Assembly (NCBI GenBank): GCA_973895155.1
Contig: OZ316893.1
Span: 14,632,001-14,696,000, forward strand
DNA from: Marsupella aquatica
Taxonomy: Eukaryota; Marchantiophyta
Direction of reading: 5' to 3'
DNA length: 64,000 bases
The position numbers were made by a program, and so were the translations under genes. Positions 12,158-25,300 of this stretch are shown here, one piece after another (within the stretch, counting starts at the first letter, position 1; each line of letters starts with the position of its first letter). The notes beneath the pieces are model-generated. The model worked only from the letters and a program-made list of their open reading frames with translations. It did no database searches and had not been told where the DNA came from.

Positions 12158-13905
12158 TGTAGAAAGGGGACTTTTGTTGAAATATGTCAATAAGGGCAAA
12201 TTCGGAATTTTTCAAACCTTTTTGGGCAAAAGATGACGCTTTCTGAAGCATCCACTCCAATAGGACGCTTAATTCAAGTGTCCGTATTCCATGCAAGGAC
12301 GCTTTCTGAAGCGTCCCCAGTCCAAAGAGAAAGAAAGCCCAATACAGCTGAGGCGTCCATATGTGACGCCAGCCAGCCAGACGCGACACCTTTCTGAAGC
12401 GTCTGTTGGTGAAGAAGTAACTATACGGACCCGGAAGAGTGAAGGTAGCGACGCTTTGAAATACAGCCGCTAAGTGAGGACGCTTTCTGAAGCGTCCGCC
12501 ACCCAACCAGCTGTACTCCGACGCTCTGCAATCCACCCAACACCACGACGCTTTCTGAAGCGTCCACATGAGGAGCGACGTTTTCTGAGGTGTCCGCTAC
12601 CCCAAAGGCGATATCGACACTGCGACGCCCACGGAAGCGTCCCGCCCGAAGACCAGAAGCCGGACGCTACAACTCAAAATCCAGCCAACACTCTCTAAAG
12701 CGTCCACAAAAGTCCTTTGTAGTTTTGGACGCTTCCTGAAGCGTCCACTATGTTCCCGACACTAAGAAATATTTTCAGTTTTTGCACTTTTATAACACCG
12801 CGTCACTTTTACCGATTTATTTGAGGCACTTGGGGATCTTAGAAAAGTCTGAAACTTCGTCAGCATAGAGATTATATGTAGCATAGTACCCTAGAAAAGT
12901 TTCAACTCATTCCAACTTTTAGTTTAGAAGTTAAAATTAGATTAAGATCATTGTTTATTAGTTTTACCGAAAAACACCGACGCTTTACAAAACCTTCACT
13001 CAAACCTTGACGCTTTCTGAAGCGTCCACTGCATTTCCCACACTTTACTTTTTTATCTTTTCTAGGATTATCTTTTAGATATTTGAGGTTTGAAAGGTCA
13101 TGCCTTTTCAGCTAGAAACCTTTACCTATAAAACCTCACGGTTTACTCATTTCAAGGGGGCACAATTTTATTCAGATATCAGAATTCTGGATAGTTTCCC
13201 TCCTTCCATTGTAACAAGAGAGTCTTGTATGGAAGTAAAATATATGTTATGTGTTGTGTGAGTGAATTCAGAAGATGCCCTCTGTGCCTAAATTACAATC
13301 ACAGTCTTTTGAGATTCATGTCGAATTCACTGCTAGACTTGCTCAGATGAGATTTGCTAGCCAATTTGAGAATCAATGCTGGATTGAGAGAAGCAAAAAT
13401 TCCATTTTCATAGTAGCTAGTATCATTCATGTACTCTGGTATATTCACTAGTGATTGATTGAAATTGCGCATCGCTAGTAATCAATCCATGTTGACGGCA
13501 TAATAGTGAATATCTTAGTACCTGTAATCAGAAAACTACTCTGGCTTTGGTGAGTAGAAATCTTTCAATCAGTATTGTTATGGATTTAAGGAGAGTTCAG
13601 ATGAGTTTAGAGAGATTTCATTTGTATACAATAAGACCATAGTCCTTTTTTAAGGAGTGGCAATATCAAATTGATAATTATCTCACTGAATTGAAACTTA
13701 TCTTTATTCATAACTCAGGAGGTTTCCCTTGCTTGTGTTGTGTTAGTTTATTTAATTCTCCTATAAGGAAAAGTTGAGCTATATAGAGTATGAGGCTCTA
13801 AACCTCTCAAAATTACTATATCATTCAATCTATTCCAATCTGTTCCTAAAGGGATCGAATTCTGAGTTTATAAAGATATTTGGTTACTTTTGTGTTCTTA
13901 CGGCT
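12158..13905 (+). repeat. LTR-like region with hairpin motifs and TATA box
   Basis: The region starts TGTAGAAAGGGG after a polypurine tract. It contains at least eight copies or variants of GACGCTTTCTGAAGCGTCC, each able to form a stem of GGACGCTT with AAGCGTCC. A TATA-like CCTATAAAACCTCACGG is at about 13126. The right boundary with Copia protease is near 13905 but no clean CA end was seen. Copy 2 is at 60525-62250. It is probably the 3' LTR of a Gypsy-type element whose 5' part is missing. Confidence 0.6.
13124..13140 (+). promoter_or_regulatory. TATA-like promoter in LTR-like region
   Basis: CCTATAAAACC sits in the middle of the LTR-like region, about 970 bp after its start, as expected for the U3/R boundary. 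It is conserved in copy 2 near 61486. Confidence 0.45.
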
Positions 13906-16183
13906 TACGACAGGAATCCCATGTCAAGTTGTTGGACTTGGATCTGTAAGATTTCAGATGTTTGATGGTGCTATGAGAACGTTGAGAAATATGAGACATA
14001 TTCCCAGCATGATGAAAATTTTTATTCACTTGGAGTTCTGCTAATGGTGTTTTTCAGGTTTCAACTGATACTAAAGTTGTATTGAAGGGAAAGAGACATA
14101 GCAATCTATACGTTTTGGAGGGCAGTGTAGTCTGTGATGAAGCCAATGTAACCTTATCTCATGAGGAGACGGCCCGGCTGTGGCACTTCCGTTTGGGCCA
14201 CATGAGTGAAAAAGGTTTGGTTATTCTTCCAAAGAAAGGATTACTTTCTAATTTGCAATCTTGTAAGTTGGAATTTTGTAAGCACTGTGTGCTTGGGAAG
14301 TAGCACAAAAAACCCTTCGGAGTTGGAACTCACACCAGCAAGGAGGTACTTGAGTATGTACATAGTGATGTGTGGGGTCCAGCCCCTACTCCCTCACATT
14401 CTGGATGGTTATACTCAAGGTATATGTGGATATACTTTCTACACAGTAAGTGTGATGTTTTTGCCACTTTTAAGGAGTGAAAAGCCCAAGTTGAGAATCA
14501 GACTGATAATACGATGAGATATCTACGATCAGATAACGGCGGTGAATACAGTTCTGGTGAATTTGGGTCATATTGTAAGGAGCAAGGATTTACACGCCAT
14601 CTCACAACAAGTTATACTCCTCAGTAGAATGGTGTTTTTGAGAGACTCAACCGAACACTATTGGACCGCTCGAGGAGTATGTTGAGTCAATCATGCTTAT
14701 CACATGAGTTTTGGGCTGAAGCTGTCAACACTACAGCTTATTTGGTAATTTTTTCTCCATCCAGTTCTATTGGATTCAAGACGCCATTTGAAATGAGGTA
14801 CGGGCGTCCAGCAGATTACTCATATCTGAGTATTTTTGGATGTGATGCTTATGTGCTTACACCTTCCCAGCTTCAATCCAAGCTGGAGTCCAAGTCGAAG
14901 AAGTGCATTTTCCTTGGCTATCAGAAAGGTGTGAAGGGTTATAGGTTATGGGATCTAGTAACCTGTAAACTAATTGTCAGTAGAGATATGTCCTTTAATG
15001 AATCCAGATCATCAAAGGAGGGGGAGAGTTCTCAGGATTCCCATACTGACAAGGGGAAATCTCTCATCCCGGACCGGGTTGAGGGGGAGATTAGTCATGA
15101 TATTGTTCATGACAGGAGAGATGGAGAAGCTTCGGGCTTGGAGCTGGTTCCTGTGATGGAACAAGAGGAGCAAATTATTGCTGGGGTACCTCAAATTCAA
15201 CTAGCAGCAGCAGCAAATCAGCCTGAGTCATCTACTATAAGAACTTCCAGTTGTTCTACTAGAGCTCCTACCAGGTATGGTCAATGGGCAGACTCATCTA
15301 AGCTAGATGATATTGACATTGCACCTGATGATGATGACATGGCTTTGATCTTGGAAGAAGGAGAGCCTTCTTCGTACAGTGAGGCTTGTGCTTCATAGCA
15401 GAAGCATGAGTGGGATGCAGCAATGCAGAGGGAGTTGCAATCTTTGAGTGACAACAAGACATGGAAGCTGGTGGAGCTTCCAAGAGGTCAACAAGTGGTG
15501 GACAGCAAGTGGATTTACAAGTTGAAGGACAATCCTTCAGAGGGTGGAGATAAGATCTACAAGGCAAGGCTTGTTGCCAAGGGGTTCACTCAGGAGAAAG
15601 GAGTGGACTACAATGAGGTCTTTTCACCGGTGGCTAAGTATTCTACAATTCGGATCTTGTGTCAGCTTGTTGTGTTTTTTGGTCTGGTGATGGATCAAAT
15701 GGATGTTGTTACTGCTTTTCTCTATGGCAACTTGGAAGAGTTGATCTTCATGAGACAGCCACTAGGCTTTATGAAGAAGGGCCAAGAGAACTTAGTTTGT
15801 AGATTGCTCAAGTCCTTGTATGGATTGAAGCAGTCTCCCAGACAGTGGAACAAGCGGTTTGATGATTTCATGTTTGCTCAAGGTTTTACAAGGATGGTGT
15901 ATGATCCTTGTGTGTATACGAAATCAGTCAAGAATGATATATTTGGTTTCATCATTCTGGTTATCTATGTGGATGACATGCTGATTGTGGCTAAAGATCA
16001 ATCTGAGGTTGACAATCTCAAGGCGAAATTGAGTGTTGAATTCAGGATGAAGGATCTTGGTAAGGCCAAGAGGATCTTAGGGATGGAGATTTTTAGGAAC
16101 TCTGATACTGGACAGTTGTGCTTGAGTCAAGGCCAGTATGCGAGGAAAGTACTTGCACGATTCAACATGGAAAACCCGGTGAG
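13906..16183 (+). pseudogene. pol: Copia pol: protease, integrase and RT fragment (decayed)
   Basis: The order is a protease tail (CQVVGLGSVRFQMFDG, about 13930), GAG-pre-integrase (LWHFRLGHMSEKGLV, about 14180), an integrase core broken by frameshifts at about 14300-14510 and a TAG at 14625, then the integrase C-terminal part (14661-15398). After an in-frame TAG at 15396-15398 the reverse transcriptase runs from 15423, with motifs FLYGNLEE, LYGLKQSPRQW and the catalytic YVDDM (about 15966). The frame breaks off at about 16183, where it joins Gypsy sequence. The rest of RT and RNase H lies at 62457-63201. The domain order is that of Ty1/Copia. Several lesions show it is inactive. Confidence 0.93.
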
Positions 16184-18836
16184 CTGTTGCAAGATAACCC
16201 GATGTACAGACGCCAATTGAGAGGGTTGTTGGCAGGAAAGAGAAGGCGGCGTAAGTTGCCAGAGGTGGATGTATTACGATTGGAATGGGAGGATAAGGGA
16301 CCACCAGAACTTGATTTGCAGATTCAAGGATGTGTGGTGAGGAAAGTACCAGTGGATGGGGGGTCCAGCGTCAACCTCATGACTCAGCAAACCGCATTCA
16401 ATCTTGGGTTTACTAAGTTTGAACCAACACCCAAGATCCTACGCATGGCGGACCAATCTCGAGTTGTTCCAGCAGGAAAGTTAAGTAAGGTCGATACCCT
16501 GATTGCTGGTGTTCCATTTACTTTGGAATATGTGATAATAAGTCCAGAGGTACCTTCAAGCCTCCCAGTTTTGTTAGGCCGGCCTTGGTTGTATAAAGCT
16601 CAAGTGCAGGTGAACTGGAGGAATCAAGAGATGTCGTTTGGTAAGCCCAAGGTTGTGGTGAGTTGGGCTTCAGACATACATAAGGGTGAAACCCAAACTG
16701 ATGATGGTTATACATCAGACTTTTCGGATTCTAACTTGATTCTAGAGCCTCTGGAGTTTGAATTGGAAGAAGTACGATACCTGGAGGTTTATCTGTTCGA
16801 TGCCACGAGGGAAACGGAAAGAGCACCAGTGGACACCTCTTGACAATTAAGCCTAGGGACGCAGCCGCCCAGCCTACAAGGAGAGCACTTGGTTGACGAG
16901 AGGAGCTCGAAGGATACAGCCCAACCAGCACCTGTTGAAGGAGGGCAGCCCCCAGATATCCAAGATGAAACAGAGTCCAATCTTGGTAAATTAGAGCTTA
17001 CACCATCCAATCTAACTGATGGTATAGTAGACCCCAAAGCATGTCAACAGATCGAGATTGAACCCGGCAAATTTCTCAACATAGGTAAGCATATTCAGGG
17101 GGAGTTAAGGGGATTGTATGTGAACTTATTGACTCAGTATAAGGACGTATTTGCCTGGAGCCACTCGGATCTGAAAGGCATCCACCCTCATTTGGGCGAA
17201 CATCGGATTGATTTGATGGAAGGGGCAGTACCCATCAGGCAAAGGCAATATCGCTTGAACCCAAAGTATTCTGTACTTGTCAAGGAGGAATTAGACAAGT
17301 TGACAGCTGCTGGGTTCATCTACCCAGTATTGAGCAGCGAATGGGTTTCACCAATTGTGATCATTCCTAAGAAGGCAGGACCTGATGGGAAGATTAAAAT
17401 CAGAGTTTGTCAAGACTTTCAGAAACTAAATGCAGCCACCAAGAAGGATCACTATCCCTTACCTTTTATTGATCTAGTGCTCGATCTTGTTGCATTACAT
17501 GAACTATATAGTTTCCTGGATGGCTACTCCGGTTATAATCAGGTTTCTATTCGTAAAGAGGATCGAGAGAAAACCACCTTCACTACTGATTGGGGTACTT
17601 ATGCATTTACTATGATGCCATTTGGCCTATGTAATGCACCTGAACTTTCCAAAGGATTATGATGATCATTTTTCAGGAGTATTTGAGGCATTTCATGGAG
17701 ATCTTTATCGATGATTTTTGCGTGTTTGGATCAGCCGTTGACCATTTGATGCACCTAGAGAAGACTTTTCAGAAGTGTAGAGAGGCTCAGTTGTGTTTAC
17801 ATCCAGAGAAGTGCTTTATTGGTATGAAGGAGGGTATCCTACTCGGGCATGTCATTTCCCAACGTGGAATTGAGGTGGATAAGGAGAAGGTGCGGGTGAT
17901 TATGGAACTTCGACCCCCTGCGGATTTAAAGAAACTTCGTGCTTTCCTGGGGCATGTCGGGTATTATCGTCGATTCATTTACAAACATGCCAATGTTGCT
18001 TTGCCTTTGACCAAACTGCTGAAACAAGATGCACCCTATGTTTGGAATGAAGAAAGACAACAAGCTTTTCAAACACTTAAAGATCGCCTTGTGACTACGC
18101 CCATTCTCTTACCACCAGATTGGAGTAGGAAGTTTCATGTTTTTATTGACTCGTCTGCCTTCTGCATTGGAGCTAATTTGAGTCAAAAGGATGATGACAA
18201 TCGGGACCATCCCATTTATTATGCCAGTAGGCAGATGAGTGCTGCTGAGAAAAACTATACAGTTACAGAAAGGGAGGCCTTAGCCATTGTTTTTGCCTGT
18301 AAAAAATTTTGTCATTATCTTCTTGGATATCAGATTATTTTTCACACGGACCATCACTCTTTGAAATACCTGGTTAATCAAGTTGACCTGTCAGGAAGGG
18401 TAGCTAGATGGGTACTCCTGCTTCAGGAATTTGATTATGAGGTGCAAGTCCGTCCAGGGAAACACCATGAGAATGCTGACTTCTTGTCGAGACTTCCAGG
18501 TGAAGAGAATGACAACAACCTTTTCTGACGAATTTCCGGATGAGGCTCTTTGGCATATTGAAGGAGAGTCCTCGAAATACTTTGATATTGTGCAGATGTT
18601 GCTATATGGGGTATTTCCAGAAGGACTAAATGCTGAGGAGAGGGTTGTTTTTGCACACAAGGTGGGTCCTTATACTATTATAAAAGGCACCTTATTTAAG
18701 CAAGGACCGGATCAGAGGTTAAGGCGTTGCCTTGAGATGAGAGAGATTCCACCGGTAATTGCAACCTTACACTCTGGTGAGATAGGCGGCCACTATGCTG
18801 TTAACACCACTGTTAAGAAAATCCAAGATGCAGGGT
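16184..18836 (+). pseudogene. pol: Ty3/Gypsy pol: protease, RT and RNase H (decayed)
   Basis: A retropepsin-like domain (VPVDGGSSVNLM, about 16350) is followed after an in-frame TGA (16841-16843) by reverse transcriptase (RVCQDFQKLNAATKKDHYPLP, FLDGYSGYNQ) and the catalytic F-I-D-D (about 17708). RNase H follows (FIDSSAFCIGANLSQ, TEREALA, and HTDHHSLKYL). A single-base loss near 17642 and an extra T near 18522 shift the frame. After the second shift the integrase zinc-binding part begins (HSGEIGGHYAVNTT). It stops exactly at the 36.7-kb insertion at 18837 and resumes at 55523 in the same frame. The 5' LTR and gag of this Gypsy element are not present in the window. Confidence 0.93.
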
Positions 18837-19725
18837 CCCTGGGCCCTCACTATGTGTATATTAATGAAACCCACCTGTGAACGACCCCCTCTCCAAAAAC
18901 CTTCAGTACTATTTTTTGTCCTTTTAAAAAACTCTTGTTAATATTAATAAATTATTTTTGGACCATTAATAAAGCCCTTTGGGCTATTATAATCATCACC
19001 AAAATATCATTAAATATGCCCTTCACGTATTATAAAAAAATATGTCAAAGAGATTCTGAATTGGAAAAACTGAAATATACATATATCATTTTGAGATAAC
19101 ATATACTTTATGTACACATTTCCTCGTACACATGCATTTCCTCAGGAAAATAAGGAGGCACATAAGAGTCAAAGATCATGCAAGTAAAGCTTATAATTGG
19201 AACACTATCATCTATGAAAATTGTAAGAATACAACATTTGACATACTTAGTCCTATAGTTCATGTAAATCTAAACCTACCCAAAACTTCTATCTAATCAC
19301 TTTTCACTAAAATGATAATTTTCACTAAAGCACATAAATAACTCTGGTTTAAAACACTCTCTCAGATATCATGTTTGATATACTTCATCGGAAGCAACAT
19401 GCTTAAACACCTTTGTCGACTTGACCTCCTCTTCCTTAGGGGGCCAAGTATGGCCATACATTTCTTAGTTGATATAATCCTCTAGAAAATATAATCTTCT
19501 AGACAATACCATAATGCTGCAACTGGTCAAAACAGCTTTGAGCCTGAACAACAATAAACCACATATTCATTAACATTTCATGGAATGACTCACGTTTGCT
19601 TAGAAACTGAACATTAGGTAACAGTCAAAACCAGATTCTAAACCTAGACACAGTTTTCTACAATAAAATAACAAATCCATTTGAAAATTTACTTACCAAA
19701 TATCACATTCAATCAATTTTGCTCT
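18837..19725. other. Left terminal region of the 36.7-kb transposon
   Basis: Non-coding, AT-rich sequence between the left terminal repeat and the stop codon of the transposase-like gene. It probably holds the 3' untranslated region of that gene and subterminal binding sites. The motif ATATTAATAAATTA and other short repeats occur, but I could not define a regular subterminal motif. Confidence 0.5.
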
Positions 19726-21475
19726 TTACAAAGTTTTCCAATGCAATTTGAATACTTTTGGATGCAAAGGATTGACTTCAAGGGTGACTGTTGATATCTC
19801 ACAGTCTAAATCAATCCATTGAGGATCACACACAGAGTACCTAAATTTCTCCTTATTATTACCAATTGGAGTAAACCAATTAAAGAACACTTTGCATGCA
19901 ACTTCTGGACCAGGCCTATCAAGCAAGTCCATTGGTTCTCGTGATCTTCCACTTGTGTTTCCATATTTCCGTTGAATAGTTTGAGCTCTTCCTATCCACC
20001 AAACATATTTTGGACTGCTGGTTACTGACACAACTGGAACTGGCAAACCACTAGGCCTCCTTCGCTTCTGTCTCCCATTCTGTGTGGTCTCAGTGCTTCT
20101 CGTCACTCTTCCCTGTGCTATCTCATCCACAAAAAATACTCCACAATCGCTGCCGACACTCATCATCATAGTTGTAGCACCCACTCGTACTTTTGGTTTA
20201 TCCACCAAATTGTTGAAGTAAAAACTTTGTTTCACCCGTGTCAAACGATCCTTGCTAAGATGAGGGTTCCCTACCATTTGACTAACTAAAGTACTCTTAT
20301 ACATTATTTGACCCTCAAAACTCACAGTGGGAACAACTGTGACACCAGACTCACCATACACTAAATCTGTGTGTATATCAGACATTACAGCATAACAGCT
20401 ATCTCGAGCTATGTGTACATCTGGCACCCCATCTTCAAGCACCCCATCATGGAGGGCTGAATTTGCCTCTTCAGCTCCTATAGTGGAGGATCCAGCTACT
20501 GTACATGGACCTTCTGGAATAAGTTGTATATTTGCTATTTGTCTGGGGTTAGGTCTATCCACCAATGTTGCATCCTCATCCACCTCCAAGGATTCCACAT
20601 TTATATCACACCATGGTGTGTACCTTTTGCCTCAACTTCCCATGGTGAATCCCACCATATAGTGTTTCTAGCAAATGTGGAAGGGTTCATCTGGGCCTGA
20701 GTAGCAACATCTTTGGCTAACAAAAAACCTTCTTGCAAAGCCCTCACGATATCTGTATTAGTTTCAATCCCTGTATAGTCTGTTTGACTAAATTTTCTTG
20801 GAGACCCATGTGGTACTGGGTGGAGTTTCATCCAAATATTTCTGTGTTTTTTGTGACTGTGAGCAGCTCCCACTATTCCTTCACTCAGGTCCATTGTTGT
20901 CAATCGGTTCAAAGAGGTTGCACAATCAACCAACTCAGTCAGGTCATAACTTCGTTCATGACCATTCATGCCTCCCACTTTTGAAAAAAATTGTTCACAA
21001 CTATCTAATCCAGTCAGATGTAGAGGCACAGGCAACTCAGGAAAGTGGTCTATGAATTGAATAATCAAAAGTGGCACAAAATGCACAGACATATGAATGT
21101 CAAGAAATGTTTGCATAGGGATGCAATTTTGCTTGAAACTTATTGGCTGTGTATTACCACCTACAGAGTGATTCCCATGGAAACACCACATTCGCCAGAG
21201 TCTGAAAAAGAACCCCACTTTGCCACACAAAACAATCCTCTGCCTCAAGCTCAAGCTTGTATTCAGGAAAATGTCAACATAATCAGCACATATTCCCAAA
21301 TAAAGTTCTGAGCCAAGAGTCATCTCTTGTCTGACATCTGGTCGATTTCGTAACATGAAGAGTGTATTGATAAGTTTTCGACTACAAAGTCGTTGGGCAC
21401 TAGTCCAATTTTTCCTGTCTGACCTTAGAACATCCTCATGATTCATTGCATGATCTTTGACATCATACAATTCAT
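19726..21475 (-). CDS. Transposase-like protein, C-terminal part (split by CACTA-1)
   Basis: This continues the frame of 37830-40550 on the minus strand; removal of CACTA-1 and one CAT copy joins the codons without a shift. It contains a motif LHLTGLDSCEQFFSKVGG followed by MNGHERSYDL. This resembles the final acidic motif of P-type transposases (D-x-x-E-x-F-F-S, then Gly-rich), which supports E as the third catalytic residue. The frame ends at 20601 and resumes in another frame from 20598 to 19726, probably through an intron or a frameshift near 20600-20620. The last 200 residues hold a basic QKRRRPSG stretch and a Trp/Pro-rich end. Exact exon edges are uncertain. Confidence 0.65.
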
Positions 21476-22300
21476 CACTAGTAGAAACCGGGGTAATTTA
21501 GACCATACCTTATAGGACTAAGCCCACTAAGTCCTTCTTCCATACTTTAAATGACTTGCACCCATTGCCAAGGTTTTGTTAAAGACTATAAAAGACTTTG
21601 AGTGTTTTCCGGTTTAGTTAAAGACTATGAAAAGTAACCTTGCTACTTTGTGAAGGGTGAACACTCTAGGACATCATGGGTTTTGTTCTTGGAATCACTC
21701 TAAAGGTCCACACAAAGACTAGTTTAATACAAAGTCTTACAAGGGTTCATGATAAGAGTATACTTAAGAAGGACCGGGCGACATGCTACTTTTGGGTCTA
21801 AGTGCTTAAGGACATGCCTTCTATATATCACCAACCTTAACTAACATTGCATCGTAAATATCCATGTAACGGGTACTTTTCATAACTTAGGGTACAATTG
21901 TAGGGCTTAGGGTGGTTTCTAACCGGAATCGGAACTAATGCATCACTATAACCCTAGCTAGGTACAACTCCCACACCATGATATATTCCGCATTGCCAAC
22001 TAGTGTTGTTTTGACAGGGTCATGGGCACTAATTGACACAATGAACAGTCCACAACTTGATTGATTTGAGTGTAAATGATGGTGCCTTTTGATCCAAGAT
22101 TAATTCCACAAGGGGGGGGGGAGGGTTAGGGGGGCCCACAACTAATTAAGTGGCCATGACTTTGTCACCAAAGGGATTTATTTAAAGTTATCCTTAACCC
22201 TCTTTAGTTTTGTGTGTTGCCTAACACTCTGGCACAAACGTACTTATTATGCTCAACGGGTCACCTCAACGGAAACGAGCTTACATGACTGCTTGCACTA
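21476..22300. repeat. CACTA-1 left subterminal repeat region
   Basis: Multiple copies of TAAAGACTA, AAAGACTT and related words occur in both orientations within the first few hundred bases. Matching AAAGACT and AGTCCTATA words crowd the right end (37490-37829). In CACTA elements such motifs bind TNPA. A G(10) run lies near 22113. Confidence 0.65.
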
Positions 22301-25300
22301 AGTATTGGGTTAGGGTGAGTGTGCTTTGGTCATCAGGTGATTATTGGGTTTTTGTGAAGGGAACTATCGAGTACTTGCGCCCCTGTGTTCGGGCCCCATT
22401 GTGCGACAGAACATTGTGCTTTGCTTCTATGAGTGGAGCATACGAGTAGGGTTTAGGGTTAATATTTTGCGAGGGAAGCTGGGAGGCGATTGTAGTCAAT
22501 TGTTGCCATCCACTCCTGCGAGCGCTTTTGACAGTTCTACCTGCATGCCCCTTACAATTGTTTGGACAAAGGAGTTCAGCAAGTGGTTTGCGCTGGTTTG
22601 GGACCTTGACAGTCGTGAGGTGGTAAGGACATTGAGGCATCCCTGAGAAGCGCTTGATGGTAAGGACATTGAGGTGTTGGAGACATTGAGGCGTTGCGGA
22701 CATTGCCTTAGAGGCTCTTGAGGCCAGTGACAGCTTTTGGCGCGAAGGCAAGCGGAGATTTGTCTCCTGCCTGAGAGCTGACAGCTTCGGATTGAGACAA
22801 CGTGGCACCAAGATTCAGAGAAGACTGACTGGCTGGGACCGACCGGTCTTGGGAAGTTGCAGCCGTGGAGGGACCGGGAGCGCTAAGGTACATTGCAGCT
22901 ACGAGCAGCAATGCACCTGCCATAGTGACATTGAACTGCCCTGAATCACCCTGGTTAGTCCAAACTTCCATTTGCAAGTTAGTTTTGGTAGTGGCTTTGG
23001 TTTTCTAGGCGGAATGAGCTCCGATGCCATGCATTAAGAATGTGGGAAATGCTATTTTGTAGCTTGCTACCTCATAGTGCTAATTTCAACTTCAGGTTTG
23101 CGTGGTTTTGGGCGATAAGCTTGTGGCTCATTCGGACTGAGTGACCTTCCTGCGGGCCCTGCCCTAAGTGTTCACACTTCTCGCCGTCCCAAACTGCGAA
23201 AGGCTTCTCCCCGTTCTGTATCCCTGCTTCAGTAATTGTATTGAGGTCTTTCAATCAGTCTCATAGGGGAGGTCATTGTCTTCTCTGTAAGTTGTTGCTC
23301 CTATCGCACTACCAAGCTTGTTGAAGGGAGCTACTATCGCGAGCTGCTACCATTGCGAGCTACTACCATCGCAAGTTGTTGAGGAGAGGGCCAGTTGTTT
23401 GCGAAAGGATTTCCAGATTGTGTCGGAGGTCCAGATTTCTTGCCTGTGGGTCCCCATGTTTGCAGTTTTTTCCTGGCTTCTTGCGCAGTGCTCCGACGTA
23501 GTACCCATGATGCTAGTCTGAACGGATTCATGAGCTGTGACTGATTTGCTGTTCAAATGATGTCTTCAACTAGAGCTACAATTAGTGTCTGCGGAGCTGC
23601 CAACCAGGTGCAGGTGTGATTGAGGTCAGTTCAACTGTTGGGTTGCCCGAATGTTCCGTTGCCATCATTTGTAACCACGAGCAATGGACTTTAGAGGCGG
23701 GATTTTCTAGGGATTTCTGCTCAACCCTTTGCTGGCTTTCTACATTGAGGTCTATTTTGGGGTTCGGGCAAAGGGCGGAGGGCAAAGATCAAGCATTGCA
23801 GTTTTGCTAACGCTGCATGGTGGAAATTGGACCAGCCAACTCCTTGTCTACGGTGTTGTGGAGCTGGGCGAGCTGCGACAAGGGACCAAGCCAGGCGACC
23901 TGTAAATCAAAGCCCATTGACCGCTGCTGAAGGTTTGATGTTCTATATTTGAAGCTCTCGTTTGCTTTCTATTTGTCAGTCTTTCACAACTGCGCATTAG
24001 TGTTGGCCCTATCCTCCGTCCCTCTGCTGGCCTGCTACTGACATTTGGTTAATCATAGTTGTTCACTACTGTGCATTAGTGTTGGCCCTATCCTTCGTCC
24101 CTCTGCTAGCCTGCTACATTTGGTTAATCAAAATGCAATGTCTGTCTGAGTGAGCTGATCATCTCCAATGTAGTATGGGCTTGGGATTTACATATATGTT
24201 TCCTGCTTCCAGCAGATAGGCAATTGCTTCCAAGCTCTTTGGTGCAGACGTCTCTATGGAATGCAATGCCCTATATGCCAGAGCTTTCATATATTGGCAT
24301 GTTCACATTTGCTCTTGGAATATATGATCCCGAAAGCTTCATGAGCAGTTTATGTTCAGAATTCTGTTTATGTTATTGTTTCCGTCAATTGCAGCTTGGA
24401 TTTTTGAATATATGTCCTGTCATTGATGATAGAGGGTGGTTGAGATTGGTTTTCGTTCTTCTTGGTAGTGGGTCAGTGTGTTGGCATTTTCCTCATGTCA
24501 CTCATTCTCATCGGACGAGCTGCGGATTGGTACTGAATAGTCATTTAGCCTATTGCTGCCTCCCACCGCCATTGCCGATTGCCGCTATCATCGTGTATTG
24601 CTTGCTTGCTTGCCACTGCCTTTGTTGGTTGCCACCCTCTTCACACTCTCTCGCATCTATCTTCCGATATGAACGCGCAGCCAAGCCCACCAAAAGCTCT
24701 GTCCCTACAATCCCTCCCAAATCAACTTCCTTGTTTCCTGCTGCTCATGATCACCGCATTGTTCTTCCCTATTTTTGTTTACTTATTGGTCTCTCCACAC
24801 TTGTTGCTTCACATGACTATTTTGCTCCTCCCTGGATCCAAACATGCCTTGTGCCCAATGCTCCCACGGTGGAGTGGGGTGGTGAATAGACGACCTCAAC
24901 ACCATTGCAATCACATTTGGATGGGTTAGTTTTTTGCAGCTTAAACCTGTCGGGATTTTGCGCTTGTGGCGACGCTATCCTTTCTGCCACTTCATGAGTT
25001 TGTTTATGCTGCAGTGGGCGGTCTTGCGCAACTCAATGAGCCAATTTCATTTTCCCTGTGCACTTCTATTTCTCAGAGAATTCCCTGGTCATGCTCATTT
25101 GCCCCAGAGTTAGAAAACAAAGAAGAAGAAGAGCTGACTAATTGTAATTCCAATCCATATCCTGATCGGTCAAGGATTGTGAACTACATTGGCCTTGTCA
25201 TTGGCCGAGGTCACCAAATTTTGCTTGGTTTCATTCCTGTGGAGCACTGTTGTGATGGATGAATAGTTGTCGTAGCATTCTGCAAACTCTCACGGTTTGC

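Larger units (their letters stand above)
11260..14062 (+). repeat. Direct duplication, copy 1 (LTR-like region plus Copia protease)
   Basis: Nearly identical to 58934-62451. Both copies run through the end of the unknown ORF, a polypurine tract, an LTR-like region with hairpin motifs, and the start of Copia protease. Copy 1 lacks the 665-bp MITE found in copy 2 and has small deletions of 19 bp near 11860 and about 28 bp near 14038. After CAGGTTTC the copies diverge: copy 1 continues into Copia pol, while copy 2 jumps to the end of Copia RT. Confidence 0.9.

Noticed and set aside
13460-13520. ATCGCTAGTAATC followed by GTGAATAT, resembling the 3' part of small-subunit rRNA
   Set aside because: Only about 13 and 8 bases match with unrelated sequence around them, and it lies inside a retroelement duplication; not an rRNA gene.
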